Of a stretch of 54,719 nucleotides of DNA, positions 8,072-16,940 are shown in pieces; the first letter of the stretch is position 1, and the number at the start of each line of letters is the position of its first letter. Under the pieces are notes generated by a model. It saw nothing but the letters and a program-made list of their open reading frames with translations. It was not told where the DNA came from and did no database searches. The stretch spans positions 1 to 54,719 of the forward strand of contig JAPPNY010000094.1 in assembly GCA_028818385.1 (NCBI GenBank). The letters are read 5' to 3'. The translations under genes and the position numbers were made by a program. Source of the stretch: Spirochaetaceae bacterium (GTDB lineage Bacteria > Spirochaetota > Spirochaetia > SZUA-6 > Bin103).

Positions 8072-9908
8072 ACCAGTACCTCTGCGCCGCGAACATCCGC
8101 GCGTACAGGCCGTCCTGACCCATCAGGCCATCGTGGGTGCCGGATTCGACGATCGCACCGCCGTCGACCACCAGGATCCGGTCCGCGATCCTGGTCGAGC
8201 CCAGGCGATGGCTGATGAGCAACGTCGTCAGCCCGGTCGCGGCGCGCGAGTAGGACCGGTACAGCTCGCTCTCTGCCAACGGGTCCAGGGCCGCCGTCGG
8301 CTCATCCAGGATGCGCACCGGCGCGTCAGCGGCCAGTGAACGCGCCATGGCGAGCCGCTGCCACTCACCACCCGACACGTCCACGCCGCCGCGCAGCACC
8401 TTGCCGAGAGGAGTATCGTATCCCTGCGGCAGCCGCAGCACGAAGTCGTCGCCGAGGCCGGCCCGCGCCAGGCTCGCCTGCACCGTCGCATCGTCAAGGC
8501 GGCCGGCAGCGGCGACTTCGACGTTGTCGCGGACCGTGAGCGAATAGCGCGCGAAGTCCTGGAACACCACGCCGAACAGCCCGTTCAGGGCGTCCTGCGG
8601 CCACTCCGCGATCGGCGTGCCGTTGATCAGGATCCGCCCTCCGTCGGGGCGGTACAGGCCCATCATCAACTTGGCGATGGTCGACTTGCCGGACCCGTTT
8701 GCGCCGACCAGCGCGTAGTGTCGGCCGGCTTCCAGCACAAAGCTGACATCCGTCAGGACCGGCTGCCTGGTGCCGGGATAGGTGAAGCTCACGCCCGCGA
8801 ACTCGATCGACCGGAAAACCTGCTCAGGCGCGCGTCGCGTGAGCGCCCGTGGCGTTTCGGCCATCGCCGAGAGTGCGGTCAGGTCGACGAAGAACTCCCG
8901 GTGTTGGGAGAGCCGCGAGGTGATCTGCACCAACTCTTGCGTCACGACCCGTTCGGCCTGCAGGAACGCCATGACCGCCGCGACGTAGAACGCGATGTCG
9001 ATCACGCCGGTACGTAGCGGCCGAAGCAGCGCGAGCATGGCGGCGATGACCACCACGATCGCTGGAAAGGCCGCTCCCTTGTATCGGACCCAGAGACGGA
9101 CGATCCAACGGACGGTCAGCCGGCGCACTTCGTCGTACACGACACGCCACCGCGCACTGACGTAATCCCCGAAGTCGAACAGCGCCCGCTCCTGCGCGGC
9201 CTCCCGCCCCTGCAGCACCTCCTCCGACAGGTACTCGGCGCGGCGCCGCCGGCCCGACAGCTTCCGCTCCAGCTCGTAGTGGCGGCGCCCGCTACGGATC
9301 CCGAGCAGCACGAACGGAACCGTGATCGCGACCGCCGCGGGGACGATCCACCAGCCCAGCCGTGCCAGCACGGCAGCGAGGCCGATCACGCGCACGGCCA
9401 ACGCCGCCAGACCGACCCCGTCGTCGAACGCCTGCTTGACCGGTCCGTTCTCCGGCGCCGGCCGGGCCTGTGCTTCCGGGCCCGCGGTCACGCGGCGCAG
9501 CAGGTCCCAGGTGCTCGATCTCTCGACATGGTGGTAGTCCAGGCGCGCCCGCTTGCGGGTCAGATCCGCCCGGAAGCCACGGCGCAGGCCCGCCTCGATG
9601 CGCGCGTCGGCCAGCGCGCGCACGACTGACTCGACGATCTGCATCGCGAACAGCGCGCCCAGCGCGATCACCGGCGCGGCGATTGCGCCCGGCGGCAGGC
9701 TCCCGCCGGCCACGTCGAGGGCGGTGGCCACGAAACGCTCGGTCGCCAGCACCAGCAGTGGCCCCGTCGCGGCTCCCGCCGCCAGCGTCACCGCGGCGCG
9801 AGTCACCGCGGCCAACGGCGCGTCCTGAAACACGATCCACGTCCCGCTCACGAGCCCGTAGCGGCGGCCGCCGAAGCGGGGGCGAACTGCGGGTTCCTTG
9901 GTCTCCAT
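8058..9908 (-). CDS. ABC exporter half-transporter, module 1 upstream subunit
   Basis: Half-transporter of about 616 residues: membrane domain in the first ~345 residues, then an ATPase with Walker A GANGSGKST (about 400-408), a VSGGEWQR signature, RILDEPTAALD Walker B and a SHRLGST switch. The start at 9908 (METKEPAV) is chosen because it gives the same 18-residue lead to GRRYG as the homologue at 21.7 kb and has GGAG just upstream; the frame stays open to 9953. The last 14 bases overlap the downstream half-transporter, supporting a heterodimer. It faces a divergent creatininase-family gene across an 85-base region containing an inverted repeat. Confidence 0.88.
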   Translation of the reverse strand: METKEPAVRPRFGGRRYGLVSGTWIVFQDAPLAAVTRAAVTLAAGAATGPLLVLATERFVATALDVAGGSLPPGAIAAPVIALGALFAMQIVESVVRALADARIEAGLRRGFRADLTRKRARLDYHHVERSSTWDLLRRVTAGPEAQARPAPENGPVKQAFDDGVGLAALAVRVIGLAAVLARLGWWIVPAAVAITVPFVLLGIRSGRRHYELERKLSGRRRRAEYLSEEVLQGREAAQERALFDFGDYVSARWRVVYDEVRRLTVRWIVRLWVRYKGAAFPAIVVVIAAMLALLRPLRTGVIDIAFYVAAVMAFLQAERVVTQELVQITSRLSQHREFFVDLTALSAMAETPRALTRRAPEQVFRSIEFAGVSFTYPGTRQPVLTDVSFVLEAGRHYALVGANGSGKSTIAKLMMGLYRPDGGRILINGTPIAEWPQDALNGLFGVVFQDFARYSLTVRDNVEVAAAGRLDDATVQASLARAGLGDDFVLRLPQGYDTPLGKVLRGGVDVSGGEWQRLAMARSLAADAPVRILDEPTAALDPLAESELYRSYSRAATGLTTLLISHRLGSTRIADRILVVDGGAIVESGTHDGLMGQDGLYARMFAAQRYWYETG

Positions 9909-9948
9909 CTGCTCCATCAGGTGCGCTCGGGAATCCCGGGCATTGCGA

Positions 9949-9979
9949 GTCACGGACCGGACCGGGAATCATCCGTGAC
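9949..9979. promoter_or_regulatory. Inverted repeat in divergent promoter region
   Basis: GTCACGGA (9949-9956) and TCCGTGAC (9972-9979) form a perfect 8-bp inverted repeat with a 15-base spacer between the divergent ABC exporter and creatininase-family genes. Its size and position suit a dimeric regulator controlling both directions. No matching regulator gene is adjacent. Confidence 0.4.
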
Positions 9980-9993
9980 CGGGGGATCTCACC

Positions 9994-10839
9994 GTGAAAT
10001 ACCGTTTCGCCCAGATGACCATGCACGAGGTCAAGGACGCGGCCCGACAGGATCGCGTGGCCGTCCTGCCCGTGGCAACCTACGAGGACCACGGCGCGCA
10101 CCTGCCGGTCGACACCGACGTCGTGCTGGCGACCCGGATCTGCGACCGCGCCGTGTCCCGGATCCCGCGGGAGGCCATCCTGGTGCCGGCCGTGCCGCAC
10201 GGCTACAGCCCGCACCACATGGACTACCCGGGCACGCTCACCATCGGCTGGGACACGTTCATCCGCTACGTGCGGGACGTGTGCTGCAGCCTTGCCCACC
10301 AGGGGTTCGTCCGCATCCTGATCATCAACGGGCACGGCAGCAACGCCTCGCCGCTCGACCTGGCGGCGCGCCTTGCGAACGTCGAGTACGAGAGCCGCAT
10401 CCTCTGCGCCTTCGCCAGCCATTGGGACCTGCGGCGCGTGAAGGAGGTGGCGCGGACCCTGCGTGACTCCGATTTCAACGGCGCCGCGCACGCCGGCGAA
10501 TACGAGACGTCGCTCTACCTGGCGCTGGAGTCCGACCTGGTCGACATGTCCAAGGCCGTGGACGAGCGGACGCCGCTGCCTCCGAGCTTCAGCATCGACC
10601 TGCTGGAAGGCGCCCACCCGCAGGGGTCGGCAGCCCGGCTCATGCCGCACTGGAGCAGCCTCACGGCCAGCGGCGTGATGGGCGACGCCACGAAGGCGAC
10701 GAAGGAGAAGGGTGAGCGGTTCCTGGAAGCGGCCGTCGAGGGCCTGATCGAGCTCATCCGGGAGCTGAAGGCCACCCCGATCCCCGTCCGCCGCGACGGA
10801 CACGGCGGGACCCTGCCGCGATCGACGGCCTGGACCTGA
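9994..10839 (+). CDS. Creatininase-family amidohydrolase
   Basis: A 281-residue cytosolic metal-dependent hydrolase of the creatininase/mycofactocin-MftE fold. E31, H33 and D42 in YEDHGAHLPVDTD have the same spacing as the metal ligands E34/H36/D45 of creatininase. H114 lies in NGHGSN, and a later EYETSL supplies the last glutamate. Members hydrolyse cyclic amides such as creatinine or formamide-type intermediates in riboflavin and F420 pathways. The substrate here cannot be assigned, because no creatine or mycofactocin genes are near. The start is GTG with a GGGGGA ribosome-binding site at 9981-9986. The gene ends one base before the convergent PhyH gene. Confidence 0.85.
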   Translation: MKYRFAQMTMHEVKDAARQDRVAVLPVATYEDHGAHLPVDTDVVLATRICDRAVSRIPREAILVPAVPHGYSPHHMDYPGTLTIGWDTFIRYVRDVCCSLAHQGFVRILIINGHGSNASPLDLAARLANVEYESRILCAFASHWDLRRVKEVARTLRDSDFNGAAHAGEYETSLYLALESDLVDMSKAVDERTPLPPSFSIDLLEGAHPQGSAARLMPHWSSLTASGVMGDATKATKEKGERFLEAAVEGLIELIRELKATPIPVRRDGHGGTLPRSTAWT

Positions 10840-10840
10840 G

Positions 10841-11692
10841 CTACCGGTCCAGCCCCTCCGGCACCCCGTACGGCGGCGCGATGAGCGCGTGGTTGTCGGA
10901 GTTGGGCACCGGCCACCCCTGACCGCCCAGGACGCGGAACTCTTCGGCCTTGCCGCACAGCCAGCAGAACATCTCCGCGTTGTCGATGGTGTCGCGGTGC
11001 TGCTGGCGGTAGGTGAGCGGCTCGCCGAACCCGTAGTCGGCGGTCGCGAAGTCGAAGTCCTCCTCGCGGATCCAGTCGCGCTCCGGCGGCGCCGTGCGGA
11101 AGTAGTTGTACTTCAGGTTGTTGCGCACCCCGGAGCCGGTCGACGCGCTGCGGCGATGCCAGATCGAGTAGACCGTCAGGAAGATCGTCCCCGCCGGCGC
11201 GGTGGTGTAGTGCGATCCGCGGATCCCGCCGTAGTGGCCCATGTAATTCTGCGGCTGCTGTCCGTTGGTGTAGAGAAAATGGGAGCCGGGCAGCACCTCC
11301 GTCGGGCCCATCTCGCGCGGGACCTCCTGCGGATAATAGAAGACCTGCAGGTACTTCAGCGCCGGGCCGTGCGGGGAGTTTCCGTCCCGGTGCCACTGCT
11401 GCCGCGGCATGGGACAGGTCACCCGGTGATTGCTCACCAGGACCGGCAGGCCGAAGTCCCGGCCAAGCAGGGAGCGAACGGCTCCGGCGGCGTCGGGCTG
11501 CAGGATGACGTTGTCCATGAACCAGTCCTGCTCCAGGATCTCGCTCGGCTCGCTGCCCCTGGTCTCCACGAACTCGACCGTGCGCCGGTTGATGTCGTCG
11601 CCGACGACTCCTTCCAGCATCAGGAACCCCTTCTTGCAGAACTCCAGGACCTGGGTGTCGGTCATGGTCGGATCGCAGTCGTGCAGCCTCAT
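10841..11692 (-). CDS. Phytanoyl-CoA dioxygenase (PhyH) family protein, paired with small protein A
   Basis: A 283-residue Fe(II)/2-oxoglutarate-dependent oxygenase of the double-stranded beta-helix fold. Probable iron ligands are H101 and D103 (QWHRDGNSP) and H179 (SIWHR), with a following Arg for 2-oxoglutarate. The start at 11692 (MRLHDCD) is chosen because its ATG overlaps the TGA of the upstream small gene (ATGA at 11689-11692); the frame remains open to 11725. The substrate is unknown; relatives hydroxylate lipids, halogenated compounds or small natural products. It is one of six PhyH domains in this window and one of two immediately preceded by the same ~130-residue family. Confidence 0.85.
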   Translation of the reverse strand: MRLHDCDPTMTDTQVLEFCKKGFLMLEGVVGDDINRRTVEFVETRGSEPSEILEQDWFMDNVILQPDAAGAVRSLLGRDFGLPVLVSNHRVTCPMPRQQWHRDGNSPHGPALKYLQVFYYPQEVPREMGPTEVLPGSHFLYTNGQQPQNYMGHYGGIRGSHYTTAPAGTIFLTVYSIWHRRSASTGSGVRNNLKYNYFRTAPPERDWIREEDFDFATADYGFGEPLTYRQQHRDTIDNAEMFCWLCGKAEEFRVLGGQGWPVPNSDNHALIAPPYGVPEGLDR

Positions 11693-12081
11693 GTCGCCGG
11701 CCTCCTCATGTGATCTGGCCTCCACTTCTCCAGAATGAACTCGCAGCCCAGTCCGTAGGTCCGCCGGTCGTCGAGCATGATCGCCATCTCCGGGAACTTG
11801 ACGATCCGCCAGCCGTCGGCCAGCGCCTCACCGACCGTCTGGTACGGCCAGTCGTCCGGGTCGTCCGGGCCGTCGGTGAACTCGCCGTCGACGAACATGC
11901 TCATGCCGATCACCGTGCTCGTCATCGAGGTCTGCTCGGCCTGCAGGTAGAGCAGATCCTGCCGGCCGCCGGCAGGCCCGTCGGCCAGCTCCGCGATGCG
12001 CCGCAGGCTCTCCTCGCTGAGCGCGCCGCGCCGCAGCTCGCCGACGCACACCTCCACCTGCCGCTTGATCTCGTCTCGCAT
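11689..12081 (-). CDS. Conserved ~130-aa protein A preceding a PhyH oxygenase
   Basis: A 130-residue cytosolic protein that I do not recognise as a named family. The N-terminal half is a probable helical pair. The C-terminal block contains DDWPYQ (about residues 76-82), DGWRI, FPEMAIM and RTYGLGCEFILEK (about 108-119). The protein encoded at 24328-24720 carries the same block with 33 of 46 residues identical, and it too lies directly before a PhyH gene. Start ATG at 12081 (a GTG codon precedes it at 12084), with an AGGG-containing ribosome-binding site upstream. Its stop overlaps the PhyH start by four bases, so the two products are translationally coupled and may form a complex or substrate-delivery pair (inference). 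Confidence 0.75.
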   Translation of the reverse strand: MRDEIKRQVEVCVGELRRGALSEESLRRIAELADGPAGGRQDLLYLQAEQTSMTSTVIGMSMFVDGEFTDGPDDPDDWPYQTVGEALADGWRIVKFPEMAIMLDDRRTYGLGCEFILEKWRPDHMRRPAT

Positions 12082-12160
12082 CACCTACCCTTCTCCGTCG
12101 AGTCGCCCACGATCGGGAACCCGGCGATGCGAAGGTTACTGCATCCGTACGGGATGATGC

Positions 12161-14332
12161 TCACGCGTCCTCCTCGGCTACCCCCAGGCTGGCCGGAGGC
12201 TCCAGCGGCAGCTCGATCACCATCTCCGTGAACTGGCCGGGCTCGGAGTTGACCTGGATCGTCCCGCCGTGCTCCCGCACGATGTCGGCGGACATCGCCA
12301 GGCCCAGACCGGTGCCCTTGCCGGCCGGCTTGGTGGTGAAGAACGGCGTGAAGATCTTCTCGACGACCTCCGCCGGCATGCCGTCGGCGTTGTCCTTGAT
12401 GCGGATCACGGCGCGCTCGTCCTCGCGTTTGCTTGCGATCGACAGAGTCGGCTCGTAGGGAGCGCCCTCCTGCTCGCCGGCCGCTCCGCCACGCCGCTTG
12501 TCGTCGGTGGCGTCGCAGGCGTTGGCGACCATGTTCAGGAACACGCGGCCCAGATCCTGCGGGATCACCAGCAGTTCCCCCATCTGCGGGTCCAGGTCGT
12601 ACGTGATGTCGAGCTGGAACTCCGGGTCGCTGGCGCGCGCGCTGTGGTAGGCGAGCCGCGCGTACTCCTCCAGCAGCCCGTTGATCTCGACCTTGAGCAC
12701 CTCGGCCGAATGGCGGCCCATCATCAGCATGTCGTGCACGATGCGGTTGGCGCGGTCGCCGTGCGAGCGGATGCGCTCCAGGTTCTCGACCAGGTCGCCG
12801 GAGATCTCGGCCAGCAGTGAGCGCTGCTCGTCGTCCAGCTTCTCGCCTTCCTCTTCGAGGACTTCCTTGAGCTCTTCCAGCAGCTCCTCGGAGGCTTCGG
12901 AGAAGTTCTTGATGAAGTTCAGCGGGTTGCGGATCTCGTGCGCGACCCCGGCGGTCAGCTCGCCCAGGGCGGCCAGCTTCTCGCGCACGACGATCTGGTC
13001 CTGGGCGCGGCCCAGGTCTTCGAGTGCCTTCTCCAGCTCCTCGTTCTTGCCTTGCAGTTCCTGGGCCAGCCGCTCCACCAGGTTCAGCCGCTGCACCTCC
13101 AGCGCGTGGCGGCGGAACACCTCCAGCGCCGCGGCCATGTCGGCCACCTCGTCGCGGCCGCCGATGTCGACCCGCGCCTCCAGGTCGCCGCCGGCCATGC
13201 GCCGCATCCAGTCCGACAGCATGCCCAATCGGCGCAGCAGAACCCGGCCCACGAACAGCCAGGCGATCAACAGGGCGCCGACCAGGCTGACGGCGCTGAT
13301 GAGCAACAGCAGGGTGCGCGCCGTCACGATCGCCTGGGTGGATGCCTGCGTCGCCTCCCGGGTGTCCCCATGCGCGGTGTCGACCAGCTCGTCCACCACG
13401 GCGACCAGCTCCACGGCCAGGTCGCGGTTGCGCGCCAGCAGGTCGCGTTGCCGCTCGGCGAGCCTCAACTCCCGCGTGCGCAGGTCGAAACCGCTGCCTT
13501 CATCCAGCCCCAGCGCCAGCAGGCGGGCGAAGATCGGCACCAACGCGGCGCGCAGCGGCGACTGCTCCAGCGCCGCCAGGCTGCGCTCGATGCGGCCGGC
13601 GGCGGACTCGAACCGCTCGCGCAACGGCTCGATCGAGGAGGCGTCCTGCAGGTTGAAGGCGCTCGCCAGGAGCTGCGAGGCGATACCGCCGTCCGCCTGC
13701 AGGTCGGCCAGCCGGCGGTAGTGGCCCAGCTCCTGCTCGGACAGGTGCTCCGCGCGCGGCGCCGGGGGCTCCCCCAGGGTGTGGTAGCCGGTGATCGTGT
13801 AGAAGAGCTGATCGTCGATCGCCGGGATCACCAGCTCGTCCAGGCTGCTGCGCAGCGCGGCCAGCTCGGCGCGCAGCGCGGCGCTCCGCTCGTGCAGCGG
13901 GAACAGCTCGGTCATGCCGCCCCGGATCTCCTCGATGTTGGCCAGCAACGCGTCGGCATGGGCGCTGACGCGGCCGATCGTCTCCGCGTCGGCGCCGGCC
14001 TGCTGCAGTGCGTCCAGGTCGACCTGCAGGGCGTCGTGGGTATCAGTGATGCGGGAGGCGGCGCCGGCGAACTCCTCCAGCGTCGCCGCGGTGGTCAGCC
14101 GCGGGGCGGCGGCCACCAGGTTGCTGGCGGACTGCGCCACCCCGAACGCGGCCACCATCCGCGGAACACTGCCTTCGTTCACCCGCCGCTGCACGCCGGC
14201 GACGCGGTCGAAGAAGAACCAGCCGACCAGGCTGGCGGCCACGGTGAGCGCCACCGCCGCTCCGATCCCCAGGGAGAACTGGCCCGACAGGCGGGAGCGG
14301 AATTGCAGCAGCCGCTGCAGGTGCCCGGTCAT
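12161..14332 (-). CDS. Membrane sensor histidine kinase with HAMP domain
   Basis: A 723-residue inner-membrane kinase. TM1 is about residues 20-42 and TM2 about 340-362, enclosing a ~300-residue, largely helical periplasmic domain. A HAMP domain (about 363-415), a coiled coil, the H-box with phosphoaccepting H465 (AGVAHEIRNPLNF) and an HATPase domain (N-box around N604, DNADGMP at 647-653, GKGTGLGLA at 671-679) follow. The ATG overlaps the stop of the periplasmic-binding lipoprotein gene (ATGA at 14329-14332), so the lipoprotein may be its sensory partner. The two-gene response-regulator/phosphatase arrangement upstream suggests the kinase phosphorylates that regulator. Confidence 0.9.
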   Translation of the reverse strand: MTGHLQRLLQFRSRLSGQFSLGIGAAVALTVAASLVGWFFFDRVAGVQRRVNEGSVPRMVAAFGVAQSASNLVAAAPRLTTAATLEEFAGAASRITDTHDALQVDLDALQQAGADAETIGRVSAHADALLANIEEIRGGMTELFPLHERSAALRAELAALRSSLDELVIPAIDDQLFYTITGYHTLGEPPAPRAEHLSEQELGHYRRLADLQADGGIASQLLASAFNLQDASSIEPLRERFESAAGRIERSLAALEQSPLRAALVPIFARLLALGLDEGSGFDLRTRELRLAERQRDLLARNRDLAVELVAVVDELVDTAHGDTREATQASTQAIVTARTLLLLISAVSLVGALLIAWLFVGRVLLRRLGMLSDWMRRMAGGDLEARVDIGGRDEVADMAAALEVFRRHALEVQRLNLVERLAQELQGKNEELEKALEDLGRAQDQIVVREKLAALGELTAGVAHEIRNPLNFIKNFSEASEELLEELKEVLEEEGEKLDDEQRSLLAEISGDLVENLERIRSHGDRANRIVHDMLMMGRHSAEVLKVEINGLLEEYARLAYHSARASDPEFQLDITYDLDPQMGELLVIPQDLGRVFLNMVANACDATDDKRRGGAAGEQEGAPYEPTLSIASKREDERAVIRIKDNADGMPAEVVEKIFTPFFTTKPAGKGTGLGLAMSADIVREHGGTIQVNSEPGQFTEMVIELPLEPPASLGVAEEDA

Positions 14333-15582
14333 CGCCCGTGCAGGGTGGCGGCGGGCCGGTAGCGGCCGTCCGCACCGATCCGCGTCAGGAACACCGCGTC
14401 GGAGCCCTGGTTGTCGGCGTCGCCGTAGCGGAGCCCGAAGCCGTCGATGTCGATCGCGTCACCGGCGCGCAGGCTCCCGAGGAAGCAGTCGCGCGTGACC
14501 TCCGCGCCGCAGCCGGCGACCCCGGCGGCCGCCAGCCGGCCGGCCAGGTACCCTTCGAAGGACACGAAACCGGGCACCGCCTCCGGGTCGTGGGCCGCGA
14601 GGGCGCGCAGATAGGAGCCCACCACCGGCAGCGAGTCGTCGGTCGGAAACGGCACCACCTGCGTCACGTAGACCCCCTCGCCTGACGGTCCGAGCTCCTG
14701 GGCCAAGGCGTTGCTGCCCACGAAGGAGACGGTGAGGAAGGTCGGATCCATCCCCACGTGACGCGCCCAAGTGATCAGGGCCGCCACCGGCTGGTAGGCG
14801 CCGATCATGATCACCGCCTCCGGATCGCCCCGCCGCAGGTCGAGCAGCGCGGTCTTCACGGCCGTCGTGTTGCGCGGGTAGAGGCCGATCGACACCGGCT
14901 GCATGGCGCGCCGGTCCAGCGCCAGCCGCACGCCGCGGTAGCCGGCGCGGCCGAACGAGTCGTCCTGGTACAGCACCGCGATGCGGGTCACGCCCAGGTC
15001 CTCGATCAGACGCGCGACCATCTCCTCGGTCTCCTGGTAGTAGGAGGCGCGCAGGTTGAGAACATTGTCCCACGTGGGGTCGCGCAGGAACTCGGCGCCG
15101 GTGAACGGGGCGATGTACGGCACCCCCGCCTCCGCGGCGACCGGCGTGGCGGAGCGCGAGGTGGGCGTGCCGACCGCGCCGATCAGGGCGAAGACGCGGT
15201 GTTCCTCGATCAGGTGGACGGTGTTGGCGATCGCCGCCTCCGGCTCGTAGGCGTCGTCGAGGGTCACCAGCTCCAGCCGCCGGCCCCGGACGCCACCGCC
15301 GCTGTTGGCCTCGTGGAACGCCGCCTCGATGCCCAGCCGCATGTTCCGGCCCAGCTCCCGCGCCGGACCGCTGAAGGCTGCCGACTGCCCGAACAGAACG
15401 TGCTCCGGCGACACGCCGGGGACCGGTTCGCGCGCGGCGGCGCTCACCTGCTCCGTGCGGCCGGCCGGCGCTTCCGTGACGGCGGGCTGGTCGGCGCGGC
15501 TGCAGGACAGCAGCATCGCGAGCAGCGCCGAGCCGGCAAGGATCGCGGCAGCCGCCGTGCCCGCGCGACGCCGGGGTTTCAT
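14329..15582 (-). CDS. Periplasmic-binding lipoprotein (leucine/amide-binding, Peripla_BP_6 type) in signalling operon
   Basis: A 417-residue type I periplasmic-binding protein of the branched-chain amino-acid/amide class. The N-terminus is basic then hydrophobic and ends in a lipobox LLSC (Cys about residue 27), predicting a lipid anchor. Family features include FGQSAAFSGPARELG near residue 65, LVTLDDAYEP and AVLYQDDSFGRAGYRG. No ABC permease or ATPase is nearby. It is instead sandwiched between a response regulator-phosphatase (40-base gap) and a histidine kinase (4-base overlap), so it probably senses a small molecule for the kinase rather than serving transport. Confidence 0.87.
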   Translation of the reverse strand: MKPRRRAGTAAAAILAGSALLAMLLSCSRADQPAVTEAPAGRTEQVSAAAREPVPGVSPEHVLFGQSAAFSGPARELGRNMRLGIEAAFHEANSGGGVRGRRLELVTLDDAYEPEAAIANTVHLIEEHRVFALIGAVGTPTSRSATPVAAEAGVPYIAPFTGAEFLRDPTWDNVLNLRASYYQETEEMVARLIEDLGVTRIAVLYQDDSFGRAGYRGVRLALDRRAMQPVSIGLYPRNTTAVKTALLDLRRGDPEAVIMIGAYQPVAALITWARHVGMDPTFLTVSFVGSNALAQELGPSGEGVYVTQVVPFPTDDSLPVVGSYLRALAAHDPEAVPGFVSFEGYLAGRLAAAGVAGCGAEVTRDCFLGSLRAGDAIDIDGFGLRYGDADNQGSDAVFLTRIGADGRYRPAATLHGR

Positions 15583-15622
15583 GCGCTCCCGTGGGTCACC
15601 GCGGTCGGCCGCCGCCGTGCGT

Positions 15623-16798
15623 TCACGTCCCGAACTCGCCCCGGGAGAGCGTCAGACAGGTCACGTCGTCCGATTGCGGCGTGTCGCCGGCGAACGCATG
15701 CACGGCATCGAAGACCGCCTGGCTGCTCGCCCCGCTGTCTTCCGGAGGAGCGCCGGCGAAGATCGCCTGCAGGCGCTCCACTCCGAACTCCTCCTTGACG
15801 TCGTTCATCGCCTCGGTGACCCCGTCGGTGTACAGGACCAGGGTGGAGCCGGGCTCGATGGTGATGGAGTGCTGTCCGTAGTGGTAGCCGGGCATCACCC
15901 CCAACGCGAGCCCGTCGGTCAGCGGCAGCAACTCCGAGCTGCCGTCGGCGCGCACCAGCAGCGGTGAGTTGTGTCCGCCGTTGGCGTAGGTGAACGCCCC
16001 GCTCGACGGGTCGTAGGTCGCGTAGAAGACGGTGACGAACATCGCCGCCTCGTTGTCGTCGTTGAGCAGATCGTTGACCTCGCCCATCACCTCGCCCGGT
16101 TCGCCGAGGCCGACGGACGCGCCCTTGAGCAGGGTACGCGTCGACATCATGAACAGGGAGGCCGGTACGCCCTTGTCCGAGACGTCGGCGATCGCCAGGC
16201 CGATGCGGCCGTTCTCCAGCGGCATGACGTCGAAGAAGTCGCCTCCGACGGCGCGCGCCGGCTCCATGTGGCCGCGGATCCGGAAGTCCGGTCCCTCCGG
16301 GAACCGGGTGGGCAGGATCGACTGCTGCATCTTGCTGGCCAGGTCCAGCTCGTTCTGCAGCACGACCAGCTTGTCCCGCGACTCCAGCGCCGCGCGCCAC
16401 TCGGCCACCCGGCGCAACGTCCGGTCGATGGTCACCCGCAGATCCGCGAAGTCGAGCGGCTTGGTGACGAAGTCGAAGGCCCCCCGGTTCATCGCCGTGC
16501 GGATGTTCTCCATGTCGCCGTACGCGGAGACGATGACGCAGCGCAGGTTGGGGTCCACCTTGGCGATCTGCGCCAGCAGGGTCAGCCCGTCCATCTTCGG
16601 CATGTTGATGTCGGACAGGACCATGTCGATGTCGGCGTGCTGCTCCAGCAGTTCCAGGGCTTCCACCCCGTCGCTGGCGAACACGAACTCGTACTTGCCG
16701 GCGCGGACGTCACGCCGCATCCGCTGCCGGATCAGCGGCTCGACGTCCGGCTCGTCGTCGACCACGAGGATCTTGTGAGGCTGCTTCACGTCACCCAT
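15623..16798 (-). CDS. Response regulator with SpoIIE/PP2C-type phosphatase output
   Basis: A 391-residue cytosolic protein. The N-terminal receiver domain has acidic D14/D15, phosphoacceptor D63 (LSDINMPKMDG) and K113 (VTKPLDF). A short coiled linker (about 125-165) leads to a PPM/SpoIIE phosphatase domain with GGDFFDV, IADVSDKGVPASLFM and YTDGVTEAM metal-site motifs. Such regulators dephosphorylate anti-sigma-antagonist proteins when phosphorylated, but no STAS protein or anti-sigma kinase gene is in the window. It is the first gene of the three-gene signalling operon. Confidence 0.92.
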   Translation of the reverse strand: MGDVKQPHKILVVDDEPDVEPLIRQRMRRDVRAGKYEFVFASDGVEALELLEQHADIDMVLSDINMPKMDGLTLLAQIAKVDPNLRCVIVSAYGDMENIRTAMNRGAFDFVTKPLDFADLRVTIDRTLRRVAEWRAALESRDKLVVLQNELDLASKMQQSILPTRFPEGPDFRIRGHMEPARAVGGDFFDVMPLENGRIGLAIADVSDKGVPASLFMMSTRTLLKGASVGLGEPGEVMGEVNDLLNDDNEAAMFVTVFYATYDPSSGAFTYANGGHNSPLLVRADGSSELLPLTDGLALGVMPGYHYGQHSITIEPGSTLVLYTDGVTEAMNDVKEEFGVERLQAIFAGAPPEDSGASSQAVFDAVHAFAGDTPQSDDVTCLTLSRGEFGT

Positions 16799-16940
16799 TA
16801 TAGTTCCCTGCCGCCATGCCGGGGGACGGCATTCGCCGCGTCTGTACCGGCCCGATGCCGATGACGCCCATCCGGACGGAGGCCATCGTGACCATGGTCG
16901 GCGCTATCGGCCACAGGCGCGTGTCGAGACGCGCTGCCGG

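Larger units (their letters stand above)
6296..9908 (-). repeat. 3.6-kb paralogous ABC exporter module, copy 1
   Basis: This two-gene block is repeated in the same orientation at 18119-21728. Parts of the ATPase regions are close to 90% identical at DNA level by eye (for example 6421-6590 against 18241-18410), while the membrane domains are more diverged. The copies are about 8 kb apart, so homologous recombination could delete or duplicate the signalling operon between them. Confidence 0.8.
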
